Shown here: positions 16,883-25,008 of the stretch, piece by piece | Layout: each line of letters begins with the position of its first letter | How positions within the stretch are numbered: position 1 is the first letter of the stretch | Source of the DNA: Streptomyces sp. WM6386 | Lineage (GTDB): Bacteria > Actinomycetota > Actinomycetes > Streptomycetales > Streptomycetaceae | Assembly: GCF_000972385.1 (NCBI RefSeq) | Contig: NZ_JXTE01000036.1 | Location: forward strand, 1 to 64,000 | DNA length: 64,000 nucleotides | Reading direction: 5' to 3' | Position numbers and translations under genes: made by a program | The notes under the pieces: generated by a model | Told to the model about the DNA's origin: nothing | The model's input: the letters and a program-made list of their open reading frames with translations, nothing else | Database searches by the model: none

Positions 16883-17926
16883 ATGAAGCGACGCATCGCC
16901 GCCGTCGGAACAGCCCTCGCACTCTGCTGCGGGCCGGCCGTCACCGCCTGCGGTGGGGGCACGAGCAGCACCACCGACACGGCTTCGGGGAAGGTGGGAG
17001 TGGTGCTGCCGCTGCTCACCTCACCGTTCTGGGAGTCGTACGACTCCTACATCCCCGAGCAGGCCGCCGCCCAGGACGTCCGCGTGCTGCGGACGGTGAA
17101 CTCCGACTCCGATCCGAGCAAACAGATCACCGACATCCAGAATCTGCTCGCCCAGGACGTGAAGGGCCTGGTCGTCTCCCCGCTGGACTCCGCGGCGATC
17201 GTCGCCGGGCTGAACGCCGCCCAGCGCAAGGACGTGCCGGTGGTCGCCGTCGACGTGGCGCCGGACAAGGGCAAGGTCGCGATGGTGGTCAGGGCCGACA
17301 ACCGTGCCTTCGGGGAGAAGGCCTGCCGGCAGATCGGCGACGCGGTGAAGACGGGCAAGGTCGTACAGATCCAGGGGGACCTGGCGTCGGTCAACGGGCG
17401 GGACCGGTCGGAGGCGTTCAGCGCGTGCGTCAAGAAGAACTACCCGGGCATCAAGGTGCTGGACATTGCCGCCGGCTGGAAGGCGGAAAAGGCAGCGGCC
17501 GGTCTGGAGGCGCTGTACACCGCCAACCCCGATATCAAGGGCATCTACATGCAGTCCGGCGGCGTGTACCTGGCCCCCACGCTGAGCACGCTGCGGCGGC
17601 ACGACGCGCTGGTGGCAGCCGGTGACCCCGGGCACATCGTGATCGTCTCCAACGACGGCATCCCGCAGGAGCTGGACGCGATCCGCAAGGGTCAGATCGA
17701 TGCGACCGTCTCCCAGCCGGCCGACCAGTACGCCAAATACGGCATCTACTACATCAAGCGGGCGATGGAGGGCGAGACCTTCCGCCCGGGCCCGACCGAC
17801 CACGGCAGCACCATCGTCCGGCTGCCCAGCGGAATCCTGGAGGACCAGCTCCCGGCACCGCTGGTGACCGAGGACAACGTCGACGACGCGTCCCTGTGGG
17901 GCAACCGGATCGGCAAGAGCTCCTGA
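16883..17926 (+). CDS. Sugar ABC transporter substrate-binding lipoprotein
   Basis: 347-residue periplasmic-binding-type protein of the ribose/galactose family (PBP1). A signal peptide with a lipobox ends at AVTAC, so C23 is the lipidated residue anchoring it to the outer face of the membrane. The mature part shows VGVVLPLLTSPFWESY, then SDPSKQITDIQNLLAQDVKGLVVSPLDS, typical of this family. It is the first gene of the transport unit, followed 46 bases later by the ATPase and then the permease. From context it should bind L-fucose or a related deoxysugar or acid; specificity is inferred. Confidence 0.92.
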   Translation: MKRRIAAVGTALALCCGPAVTACGGGTSSTTDTASGKVGVVLPLLTSPFWESYDSYIPEQAAAQDVRVLRTVNSDSDPSKQITDIQNLLAQDVKGLVVSPLDSAAIVAGLNAAQRKDVPVVAVDVAPDKGKVAMVVRADNRAFGEKACRQIGDAVKTGKVVQIQGDLASVNGRDRSEAFSACVKKNYPGIKVLDIAAGWKAEKAAAGLEALYTANPDIKGIYMQSGGVYLAPTLSTLRRHDALVAAGDPGHIVIVSNDGIPQELDAIRKGQIDATVSQPADQYAKYGIYYIKRAMEGETFRPGPTDHGSTIVRLPSGILEDQLPAPLVTEDNVDDASLWGNRIGKSS

Positions 17927-17972
17927 CACCCCGGAGACCGCCTGCCCGGGCCCTCAGGAAAGCGAGACCGCG

Positions 17973-19523
17973 ATGAACCGGACGCCACCGACCGACCCCC
18001 GCGCCGAGGGCACCGGCCGCCGTGCGGTGGCCGAGGCCCACGGGATCCACAAGCGCTACGGGCCCACCGTGGCCCTGGACGATGCGCGGATCACCGTCCT
18101 GGCCGGCGAGTCGCACGCCCTGGTCGGCCGTAACGGGGCCGGCAAGTCGACCCTGGTGGCCATCCTGACCGGCATGCAGCGGCCGGACCGCGGCGTCGTC
18201 CTGCTCGACGGCGAACCCGCGCCCGCCCCGGCGGACCGTGAGGCGTGGCAGCGGCGGGTCGCCTGCGTCTACCAGCAGTCGACGATCATTCCTGATCTCA
18301 CGGTCGCCGAGAACCTGTACGTCAACCGGCAGCCCACGGTTCGCGGCCAGGTGATCAGCTGGCGGCGGATGCGCGCGGCGGCCCGCGAGCTGCTGGGCGC
18401 ATGGGGTGTGGAGGTCGACGTGAACATGTCGGCCGGCAGGCTCACCGTCGAGGACGCCAAGATGGTGGAGATCGCCAGGTCCATCTCCCGCGGAACCCGG
18501 TTCATCATTCTGGACGAGCCGACCGCCCAGCTCGACAGCCGGGCGATCGACCGTCTGTTCACCCATGTCCGGCGGTTGCAGCGGGCCGGTATCACCTTTC
18601 TCTACATCTCCCACCATCTGGAGGAGGTCTACGCCGTCTGCCAGGCCGTCACCGTCTTCCGCGACGCCCGCTGGATCACCACGGCGCCCGTGGGCGAGCT
18701 GGGCAGGACCGCACTCGTGGAGGCGATGACCGGAGGGCGGGGCACGGCCGCGGTCTCCGGCTCCGGCACGGCCCGGTCACAGCCGGTGGACGCGCCCGTG
18801 GCCGTACGGGTGGACCGGCTGAGCGGCCCGCATTTCACGGACGTCAGCTTCACTGTCCGATCCGGCGAGACGGTGGGGCTGACCGGGCTCGCGGGCTCCG
18901 GGAGCCACCAGGTCGCCGAGGCGCTGGCCGGGCTGTACCGGCCCGACAGCGGGCGGATCGAGGTTCTCGGCCGTACGACGCGGCCGGGCAGCGTCCCCTC
19001 GGCGCTCGCGGCGGGCGTGGGTTGCGTGCCGCGCGACCGGCACCACGAAGGGCTCGTACCGGAGCTTTCGGTGGCCGAGAACGCCGCCCTGAGCATCATG
19101 GACCGGCTGGGGCGGCTGGGCGTGATCTCGCGCCCGGCCCGGGACGCCTTCGCCCGCCGGACGATCACCGGTCTCGACATCACGACGGACGGCCCGGATC
19201 AGCCGGTCAAGGAACTGTCGGGCGGCAATCAGCAGAAGGTCGTCATGGGCCGGGCCCTGGCCACCGACCCGGCGGTACTGGTGCTCATCAATCCCACGGC
19301 GGGTGTCGACGTGCAGTCCAAGCGGGCGCTGCTGGCGGTCGTCGACCGGGCCAGGGCCGCGGGACGCGCGGCGCTCGTCGTCTCGGACGAGCTGGCGGAC
19401 CTGCGGAGCTGCGACCGCGTCCTGGTGATGTTCAACGGCTCTCTCGCCGCCGAGTACGCCGTCGGCTGGACCGACGAAGAACTGGTGGCCTCGATCGAAG
19501 GGGTCGGCACCGGCCATGACTGA
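17973..19523 (+). CDS. Sugar ABC transporter ATPase (RbsA-like, two domains)
   Basis: 516-residue cytoplasmic ATPase with two fused nucleotide-binding domains, as in RbsA/MglA/AraG. Domain 1 has a perfect Walker A (GRNGAGKST, residues 52-60) and Walker B (FIILDEPTAQLDS) but a weak signature LTVEDAKMVEIARS. Domain 2 has a degenerate Walker A (GLAGSGSHQVAEAL), a good signature LSGGNQQKVVMGRAL and a degenerate Walker B (LVLINPTAGVD). This asymmetry, with one catalytic site, is normal in the family. It follows the binding-protein gene and overlaps the permease gene by 8 bases. Confidence 0.93.
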   Translation: MNRTPPTDPRAEGTGRRAVAEAHGIHKRYGPTVALDDARITVLAGESHALVGRNGAGKSTLVAILTGMQRPDRGVVLLDGEPAPAPADREAWQRRVACVYQQSTIIPDLTVAENLYVNRQPTVRGQVISWRRMRAAARELLGAWGVEVDVNMSAGRLTVEDAKMVEIARSISRGTRFIILDEPTAQLDSRAIDRLFTHVRRLQRAGITFLYISHHLEEVYAVCQAVTVFRDARWITTAPVGELGRTALVEAMTGGRGTAAVSGSGTARSQPVDAPVAVRVDRLSGPHFTDVSFTVRSGETVGLTGLAGSGSHQVAEALAGLYRPDSGRIEVLGRTTRPGSVPSALAAGVGCVPRDRHHEGLVPELSVAENAALSIMDRLGRLGVISRPARDAFARRTITGLDITTDGPDQPVKELSGGNQQKVVMGRALATDPAVLVLINPTAGVDVQSKRALLAVVDRARAAGRAALVVSDELADLRSCDRVLVMFNGSLAAEYAVGWTDEELVASIEGVGTGHD

Positions 19524-20589
19524 CACCGCGCCGAACGGCTCGGCCAACGGCCCGAACAGCGGCCCGACGAAAGGCGACCCGACGCCCGGCGGCGGGCCGG
19601 ACACCGCGGTCCGCCGTCCCGTCCGCACCATCGCCCTGGGCCGGATCCACGACCTCGCGCTGCTGCCCGCGGTGCTCCTGCTGCTGGTCATCGGCGCGGT
19701 CAGCAACGAGAGCTTCCTGGAGCGGGACAACCTGCTGAACGTGCTCAGCGCCTCCTCGGCGCTCGGACTGCTGGTGCTCGCCGAGGCGATGATCCTGATC
19801 AGCGGCAAGATGGACCTCTCGCTGGAGTCGATCGCGGGACTCGCCCCGGCCCTCGGCTTCATGGCCGTGATCCCGGCCGTCTCGGCGGGGTTCGGCAGCG
19901 AACTGCCCACCTGGTTCGGCTTGCTGATCATTCCGCTCACCGGGGCGCTGATCGGGGCCGTGAACGGTCTGCTGATCGTCAAGCTCCAGCTCAACGGCTT
20001 CATCGTGACCCTGGCGATGAACATCGTGCTGCGCGGGGTCCTGGTCGGCATGGTGTCCGGCAAGACCTTGTTCGACGCCCCCGCCGCGTTCCTGGCTCTC
20101 GGGTCCGACACCTGGCTCGGCGTCCCCGTCTCCGTGTGGGTGACCGGCGCCTGTTTCGCCGGCGCCGGGTGGGTGCTGCGCTGTCACCGGCTGGGACGCG
20201 CGGTGTACGCGGTGGGCGGCAACACACCCGCGGCGCGGGCGGCGGGCATCCGGGTCGAACGGGTGGCCTGGGGAGTTCTGGTCATCGGCGGGACCCTGGC
20301 CGCGCTGGCCGGCCTGGTGATCGCCGGGCGGGTCGGGGCGATCAACGCCAATCAGGGACAGGGCCTGATCTTCACCGTGTTCGCGGCTGCCGTGATCGGC
20401 GGTATCAGTCTGAGCGGCGGCAGGGGATCCCTGGCCGGGGCGCTGCTGGGGGTCCTGCTGCTGGGCATGCTGGAGAACCTGCTCACCCTGGCGCAGGTGT
20501 CGTCCTTCTGGATCCAGGCCATCTATGGCGCGATCATCCTGGTGGCGCTGATGATCGCCCGGCTCATCACCGGCGAGGGCCAGGAGTAG
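19516..20589 (+). CDS. Sugar ABC transporter permease
   Basis: 357-residue membrane permease of the BPD_transp_2 (ribose/xylose) family. The N-terminal ~40 residues are a Pro/Gly-rich cytoplasmic extension, followed by 8-10 hydrophobic helices. The family landmark GKMDLSLESIAGLAPALG near residue 95 and the conserved GGNTPAARAAGIRVERV segment near 235 are present. It begins inside the ATPase gene (8-base overlap), so the two are coupled. It closes the putative L-fucose importer. Confidence 0.92.
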   Translation: MTDTAPNGSANGPNSGPTKGDPTPGGGPDTAVRRPVRTIALGRIHDLALLPAVLLLLVIGAVSNESFLERDNLLNVLSASSALGLLVLAEAMILISGKMDLSLESIAGLAPALGFMAVIPAVSAGFGSELPTWFGLLIIPLTGALIGAVNGLLIVKLQLNGFIVTLAMNIVLRGVLVGMVSGKTLFDAPAAFLALGSDTWLGVPVSVWVTGACFAGAGWVLRCHRLGRAVYAVGGNTPAARAAGIRVERVAWGVLVIGGTLAALAGLVIAGRVGAINANQGQGLIFTVFAAAVIGGISLSGGRGSLAGALLGVLLLGMLENLLTLAQVSSFWIQAIYGAIILVALMIARLITGEGQE

Positions 20590-20677
20590 AGCGGCCCAGG
20601 AGCGGTCCGGAGGGAGCAGCGCCGATTGCTACGCCATAGAATGACCCATATGCCACCCGCCAGATGGGACGGCTGTC

Positions 20678-23140
20678 ATGAAGGTCCCCAAGGAGGCCAC
20701 ACCGGACGGAACGCATGGACCGTCCGAGATGGCGAATGTGGCTGCCGCGGTGATCGACGCCAAGGGCGCGGTCATCGGCTGGACGGGGGCCGCTGAGCGG
20801 CTCCTGGGATACCGCGCCGCGGAGGTCCTCGACCGCTCCGCCGCCACTCTGCTGGCCCGGCCCGAGGACGCGTCACGAGCCGCCGAGGTCGCCGAGGAGT
20901 GCGGGAGCCGGGAGAGCTGGGTCGGCCTGGTGGGCGCCCGGCACCGTGACGGCCGCCGTCTGGAGGTCGGGCTGCGGGTGACCGCGATGTCCGACACCGA
21001 CGACCGCAAGGCCTGGCTCGTATCGGCGATCGACGTGTCGAAGGCCCCGACCTGGGCCGTCAGCGGGGAGGCGCTGGAGGCCTTTCTCACCCGCTCACCG
21101 CTCGGCATGGCCATGCTCAGCCCGGACCTGCGGTACGTGTGGATGAACGACACCCTGGAGCGCTACGGCGGTGTGCCGCGCGAGGAGCGGCTCGGGCACC
21201 GGATGTCGGACTCGTTGCCAGGGCTGAACACCGAGGCGCTCGAAGCGAAGATGCGGCAGGTGCTGGAGACCGGCGTGCCGGTCATCGACTACGAGTACCG
21301 GGGCTGGACCTGGGCGGATCCGCACCAGGAACACGCCTACTCCACGTCCTTCTTTCGGCTCGACGCCCCGGACGGGTACCCGCTGGGCGTGTGCTACATG
21401 GGCATTGACGTCACCGACAGATGGCGGGCCCGCGAACGCCTGGCCCTGCTCAGCGAGGCCAGCGCCTGTATCGGCGGGACCCTGAACGTGCTGCGGACCG
21501 CCCAGGAACTGGCCGACTTCTCGGTACCGCGGCTCGCCGACTTCGTGACCGTCGACCTGCTGGAAGCGGTACTGCACGGCGACGAACCCGGTTCGGGGCC
21601 GGCCGGCAGCGCGTTTCTGGTGCGGCGTGCCGGACAGCAGTCGATCCACGAGGGCTGCCCGGAGTCGGTGGTCACCACCGGCGACTCGATCGACGCACCC
21701 GAGTCCTCGCCGTACGTCGAGACCATGGTCAACGGCAGGGCGGTGCTGGACCCGTTCCTGGACCCGGCCACCGCCCCGTGGATCGCTCAGGACCCGGCAC
21801 GGGCCAAGAGCATCGCGGAGTTCGGGATGCACTCGGTGATGTGGGTGCCGCTGTCCGCGCGCGGCACCGTGCTGGGAGTGGCGACCTTCATCCGCATGGA
21901 GCATCCGCAGCCGTTCGAGGAGGACGATCTGCTGCTCGCCGAGGAGCTGGTCGGCCGGGCCGCGGTGTGGGTGGAGAACGCCCGCCGCTACACCCGTGAG
22001 CATGCCGCGGCGCTGGCCCTGCAGCGGAGTCTGCTCCCGCAGGGGCTGAACGGCGGGGCCGCCATGGAGGTGGCCTCGCGCTATCTGCCGGCCGATGCCC
22101 GGGGCGGGGTGAGCGGTGACTGGTTCGATGTGATCCAGCTGTCCGGCGCCCGGGTCGCCCTGGTCGTCGGCGACGTCGTCGGGCACGGCCTCAACGCCGC
22201 GGCGACCATGGGAAGGCTGCGTACCGCCGTACAGACGCTCGCCGACATGGACCTGCCGCCCGACGAGCTGCTGGCCCACCTGGACGACCTGGTGATCCGT
22301 CTGACGGAGGAGAAGGGCGGCGACGACGAACCCATCGCCACGGCGGTACTGGGCGCCACCTGCCTCTACGCCATCTACGACCCGGTCACCCAGCTGTGCA
22401 CCATGGCCCGGGCCGGACATCCGCCGCCCGCCGTGGTCACCCCGGGCGGCAAGGTCTCCTTCCCGGACCTTCCGGCGGGCCCTCCGCTGGGCCTCGGCTC
22501 GTTGCCCTTCGAGTCCGCCGAGATCTCCCTGCCCGAGGGGAGCCTGATCGCCCTGTACACCGATGGCCTCATCGAGAGCAGTGACCAGGACATCGACGTC
22601 GGGCTGTCCCGCCTCAGCGATGTGCTCGCGCAGTCCGGCCTGCCGCCGGAGGAGCTGTGCTCGGCGGTCGTGAACAACCTGCTCACCGGCCCGCAGACCG
22701 ACGACGTCGCCCTCCTGCTGGCCCGGCCGCATGCGCTGGGCGCCGACCGGGTCGCCTCGTGGGACCTGCCGACGGATCCGGCGATCGTCGCGAGCGCCAG
22801 GAAGCTGGCTGTCCGCCAGCTGCTCGGATGGCAGCTGGAGGACCTGGTGATGACCACGGAACTGGTGGTCAGCGAGCTGGTCACCAACGCCATCCGGCAC
22901 GGCACCGGGCCCGTCAGGCTGCGGATGATCCGGCACGACAAGTTGATCTGCGAGGTGTCCGACGCCAGCAACACCTCGCCCCGGATGGGCCATGCGCGGA
23001 CGACCGACGAGGGTGGCAGGGGGTTGTTCCTGGTCGCCCAGATGACCCGCCGTTGGGGTACGCGCTACACCCGGTCCGGAAAGATCATCTGGGCGGAGCA
23101 GGACCTCCCGGGGCGGGTGGGCGACCCGGGCGGACGCTGA
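20678..23140 (+). CDS. PAS-PAS-GAF-SpoIIE phosphatase with C-terminal HATPase
   Basis: 820-residue signalling protein. Reading from the N-terminus: a PAS domain (about 15-130), a second PAS with PAC region (about 130-255), a GAF domain (about 260-440), a SpoIIE-type PP2C phosphatase (about 450-670) with GDWFDVIQL, VGDVVGHG, ARAGHPPP and YTDGLIES, and a HATPase_c domain (about 700-815) with ELVTNAIRHG and GGRGLFLV. Such proteins are thought to dephosphorylate anti-sigma-factor antagonists while the kinase-like domain acts as an anti-sigma factor, linking a small-molecule or redox signal to sigma-factor release. No sigma factor or antagonist gene is adjacent. Confidence 0.93.
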   Translation: MKVPKEATPDGTHGPSEMANVAAAVIDAKGAVIGWTGAAERLLGYRAAEVLDRSAATLLARPEDASRAAEVAEECGSRESWVGLVGARHRDGRRLEVGLRVTAMSDTDDRKAWLVSAIDVSKAPTWAVSGEALEAFLTRSPLGMAMLSPDLRYVWMNDTLERYGGVPREERLGHRMSDSLPGLNTEALEAKMRQVLETGVPVIDYEYRGWTWADPHQEHAYSTSFFRLDAPDGYPLGVCYMGIDVTDRWRARERLALLSEASACIGGTLNVLRTAQELADFSVPRLADFVTVDLLEAVLHGDEPGSGPAGSAFLVRRAGQQSIHEGCPESVVTTGDSIDAPESSPYVETMVNGRAVLDPFLDPATAPWIAQDPARAKSIAEFGMHSVMWVPLSARGTVLGVATFIRMEHPQPFEEDDLLLAEELVGRAAVWVENARRYTREHAAALALQRSLLPQGLNGGAAMEVASRYLPADARGGVSGDWFDVIQLSGARVALVVGDVVGHGLNAAATMGRLRTAVQTLADMDLPPDELLAHLDDLVIRLTEEKGGDDEPIATAVLGATCLYAIYDPVTQLCTMARAGHPPPAVVTPGGKVSFPDLPAGPPLGLGSLPFESAEISLPEGSLIALYTDGLIESSDQDIDVGLSRLSDVLAQSGLPPEELCSAVVNNLLTGPQTDDVALLLARPHALGADRVASWDLPTDPAIVASARKLAVRQLLGWQLEDLVMTTELVVSELVTNAIRHGTGPVRLRMIRHDKLICEVSDASNTSPRMGHARTTDEGGRGLFLVAQMTRRWGTRYTRSGKIIWAEQDLPGRVGDPGGR

Positions 23141-23231
23141 CGGTTCACCCTTGAGGCCCTCGGACGGGCCGCTGCGCCCGCGGGGGCGGCCGGCCCGGCC
23201 CCTCACGAGGGGAGGAGCGGAGGTGATGTGT

Positions 23232-23663
23232 GTGACGAGCGGATACTCCGGTACGCCTCTTGCCCGGAAGATCGGCATCAAGGGCGGACAGCGGGTGGGG
23301 CTGCGGCATGCGCCCGGGGCGTGGGACATTCCCGGGCTGCCCGACGGGTGCGAGGTCGTGGAGGGCGGGCCGCGCGGGGTCGATGTCGGCGTCGCCTTCT
23401 ATCGCGAGCGGCGGGAGCTGGAGGCCGAGGCGGCCCGGCTCGTGGACGACCTCGCCGACGACGCCATGCTGTGGATCGCCTGGCCCCGGAAGGCGGCCGG
23501 GCATGTCAGTGACATCGGTGAGAGCGATCTGCGGGACATCCTCCTCCCGCTCGGCGTCGTCGACGTGAAGGTGGCGGCGCTGGGGGAGGACTGGTCGGGG
23601 CTGAAGTTCGTACGCCGGAAGGAGAACCGGCGTACGGATCACGCTGCGAACCCGCGTACATGA
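23232..23663 (+). CDS. DUF3052 family protein
   Basis: 143-residue protein of the DUF3052 family, common in actinomycetes and of unknown function. SGYSGTPLARKIGIKGGQRV near the N-terminus, then the DDAMLWIAWPRKAAGHVSDI block and LGVVDVKVAALGEDWSGLKFV near the end, are the family pattern. The GTG at 23232 was chosen because it leaves MTSGYSG, as I recall for relatives, and sits 9 bases after GGAGG; an ATG two codons earlier (23226) is only 3 bases from that site. It is a single gene between the SpoIIE phosphatase and the glycosyltransferase. Confidence 0.85.
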   Translation: MTSGYSGTPLARKIGIKGGQRVGLRHAPGAWDIPGLPDGCEVVEGGPRGVDVGVAFYRERRELEAEAARLVDDLADDAMLWIAWPRKAAGHVSDIGESDLRDILLPLGVVDVKVAALGEDWSGLKFVRRKENRRTDHAANPRT

Positions 23664-23726
23664 GACGTCCTTACCGTGAACGGCTAGCATCGCGGCGGTA
23701 CTTGCGAGCCGGGATGAGGTGAGGGC

Positions 23727-24623
23727 ATGGGGGAGGCGCTACGCGTCGCCGTCGCCGTCGTGACCATGGGGAACCGGCCGCAGGAGGTCGACGCGCTGCT
23801 GGAGTCCGTGGCCAAGCAGGACGTGGCGCCCGCGCGGATCGTGATCGTCGGGAACGGCTGCCGGCTGCCGGAGTTCGCCGAGCGGCTGTCGCTGCCCGGT
23901 GAAGTCACCGTCGTGGAGCTGGAGGAGAACCTCGGCTGTCCCGGCGGGCGCAACGCCGGGCTCGCGCGGCTGCGGGAGTTCGGGGACGTCGACGTCGTCG
24001 TCGAACTGGACGACGACGGGCTGCTCGTCGACGCCGATGTGCTGCGGCGGGTACGGGAGTTGTTCACCGCGGACGGGCAACTCGGCGTCGTGGGCTTCCG
24101 GATCGCGGATGAGCACGGGGAGACCCAGCAGCGGCACGTGCCCCGGGTCGGCGCCTCCGATCCGCTGCGGGGCGGATATGTGACCGGCTTCCTCGGCGGC
24201 GGGCACGGCTTTCGCATGGCGATGCTCGACGAGATCGGGGACTGGCCGGCCCGGTTCTTCTTCGCGCACGAGGAGACCGACCTGGCATGGCGGGCCGCCG
24301 ACGCGGGCTGGCGGATCCTGTACGCGCCCGAACTGCTGCTCCAGCACCCGAAGACCTCGCCCGCCCGGCACGCCGTCTACTACCGCGTGAACGCCCGCAA
24401 CCGCGTCTGGCTGGCCCGGCGCCGGCTGCCGCTCGCGCTCATCCCGGTCCATCTCGGGGTCTGGGTACTGCTCACGCTCGTACGGAACCGGTCGGCGGCC
24501 GGGCTGCGCGCCTGGTTCGGCGGATTCGCGGAAGGGATACGGGAGTCGGCGGGGGAGCGGCGGCCCATGCGCTGGCGCACGGTCTGGCGGCTCACACGGC
24601 TGGGACGGCCGCCCGTCATCTGA
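23727..24623 (+). CDS. Family 2 glycosyltransferase
   Basis: 298-residue GT-A fold glycosyltransferase related to rhamnosyl/galactofuranosyl transferases. Visible are the N-terminal nucleotide-sugar binding strand VAVAVVTMGNRPQEVDALL, the GCPGGRNAGL motif, an acidic metal-binding stretch ELDDDG near residue 90, and FFFAHEETDLAWR with the probable catalytic base near residue 185. It ends in an Arg-rich amphipathic tail after a hydrophobic stretch (LIPVHLGVWVLLTLV), suggesting membrane association. It is followed by a clear terminator and stands alone, so its acceptor (cell-wall or secreted polymer) is unknown. Confidence 0.9.
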   Translation: MGEALRVAVAVVTMGNRPQEVDALLESVAKQDVAPARIVIVGNGCRLPEFAERLSLPGEVTVVELEENLGCPGGRNAGLARLREFGDVDVVVELDDDGLLVDADVLRRVRELFTADGQLGVVGFRIADEHGETQQRHVPRVGASDPLRGGYVTGFLGGGHGFRMAMLDEIGDWPARFFFAHEETDLAWRAADAGWRILYAPELLLQHPKTSPARHAVYYRVNARNRVWLARRRLPLALIPVHLGVWVLLTLVRNRSAAGLRAWFGGFAEGIRESAGERRPMRWRTVWRLTRLGRPPVI

Positions 24624-24628
24624 GAAGG

Positions 24629-24677
24629 GACGAGGGCCCCGGTCGCTCACCTCCGGCGACCGCGGCCCTCTCGTGTC
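24629..24677 (+). terminator. Hairpin terminator of the glycosyltransferase
   Basis: Nested inverted repeats GAGGGCC (24632-24638) / GGCCCTC (24664-24670) and GGTCGC / GCGACC lie immediately after the glycosyltransferase stop. There is no long T-run, as is usual in Streptomyces. Confidence 0.7.
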
Positions 24678-25008
24678 CCCGGATCCGGCCACGACGGCGA
24701 CACTCCCCCGAGCAACGCGTCGTACGCGCGCACCCTCGGGCCAGATCCGATGAAGTGATCACATCAGGAGGCGCTAACAGATCGCTAACATGTGGCCAAC
24801 GGTCCTCTGCGGGGTCGTCGGCCGATTGGCGTGAAGTCGCCGAGCGGCGGCCTCGAACGGCCGGTACGGTGGCGGATTCCGGCCGGATCGCCGGTCGACG
24901 GTACGTGGCGGAAAACCGCCGCGCAGAGGGCGGAATCCCGCCAGAAGCGGTGGGTTTTCGAGTGCGGAGCGCGGCCGGGTGCGGCGCGTGGGAAGGCAGT
25001 GGTTCGGT
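24678..25008. promoter_or_regulatory. Upstream region of the SARP regulator with 11-bp direct repeats
   Basis: CGCTAACA occurs at 24772-24779 and again at 24783-24790, an 11-bp period, with a degraded third copy (GGCCAACG) at 24794-24801. SARP proteins bind heptamer direct repeats spaced 11 bp apart, so this is a candidate SARP box. A palindromic TGATCA lies just before it at about 24757. The remaining ~200 bases to the start codon contain GC-rich inverted repeats but no gene. Confidence 0.55.

Noticed and set aside
21095..23329. A 744-codon minus-strand open frame opposite the SpoIIE phosphatase
   Set aside because: No family features; the opposite strand is an unmistakable multi-domain protein.
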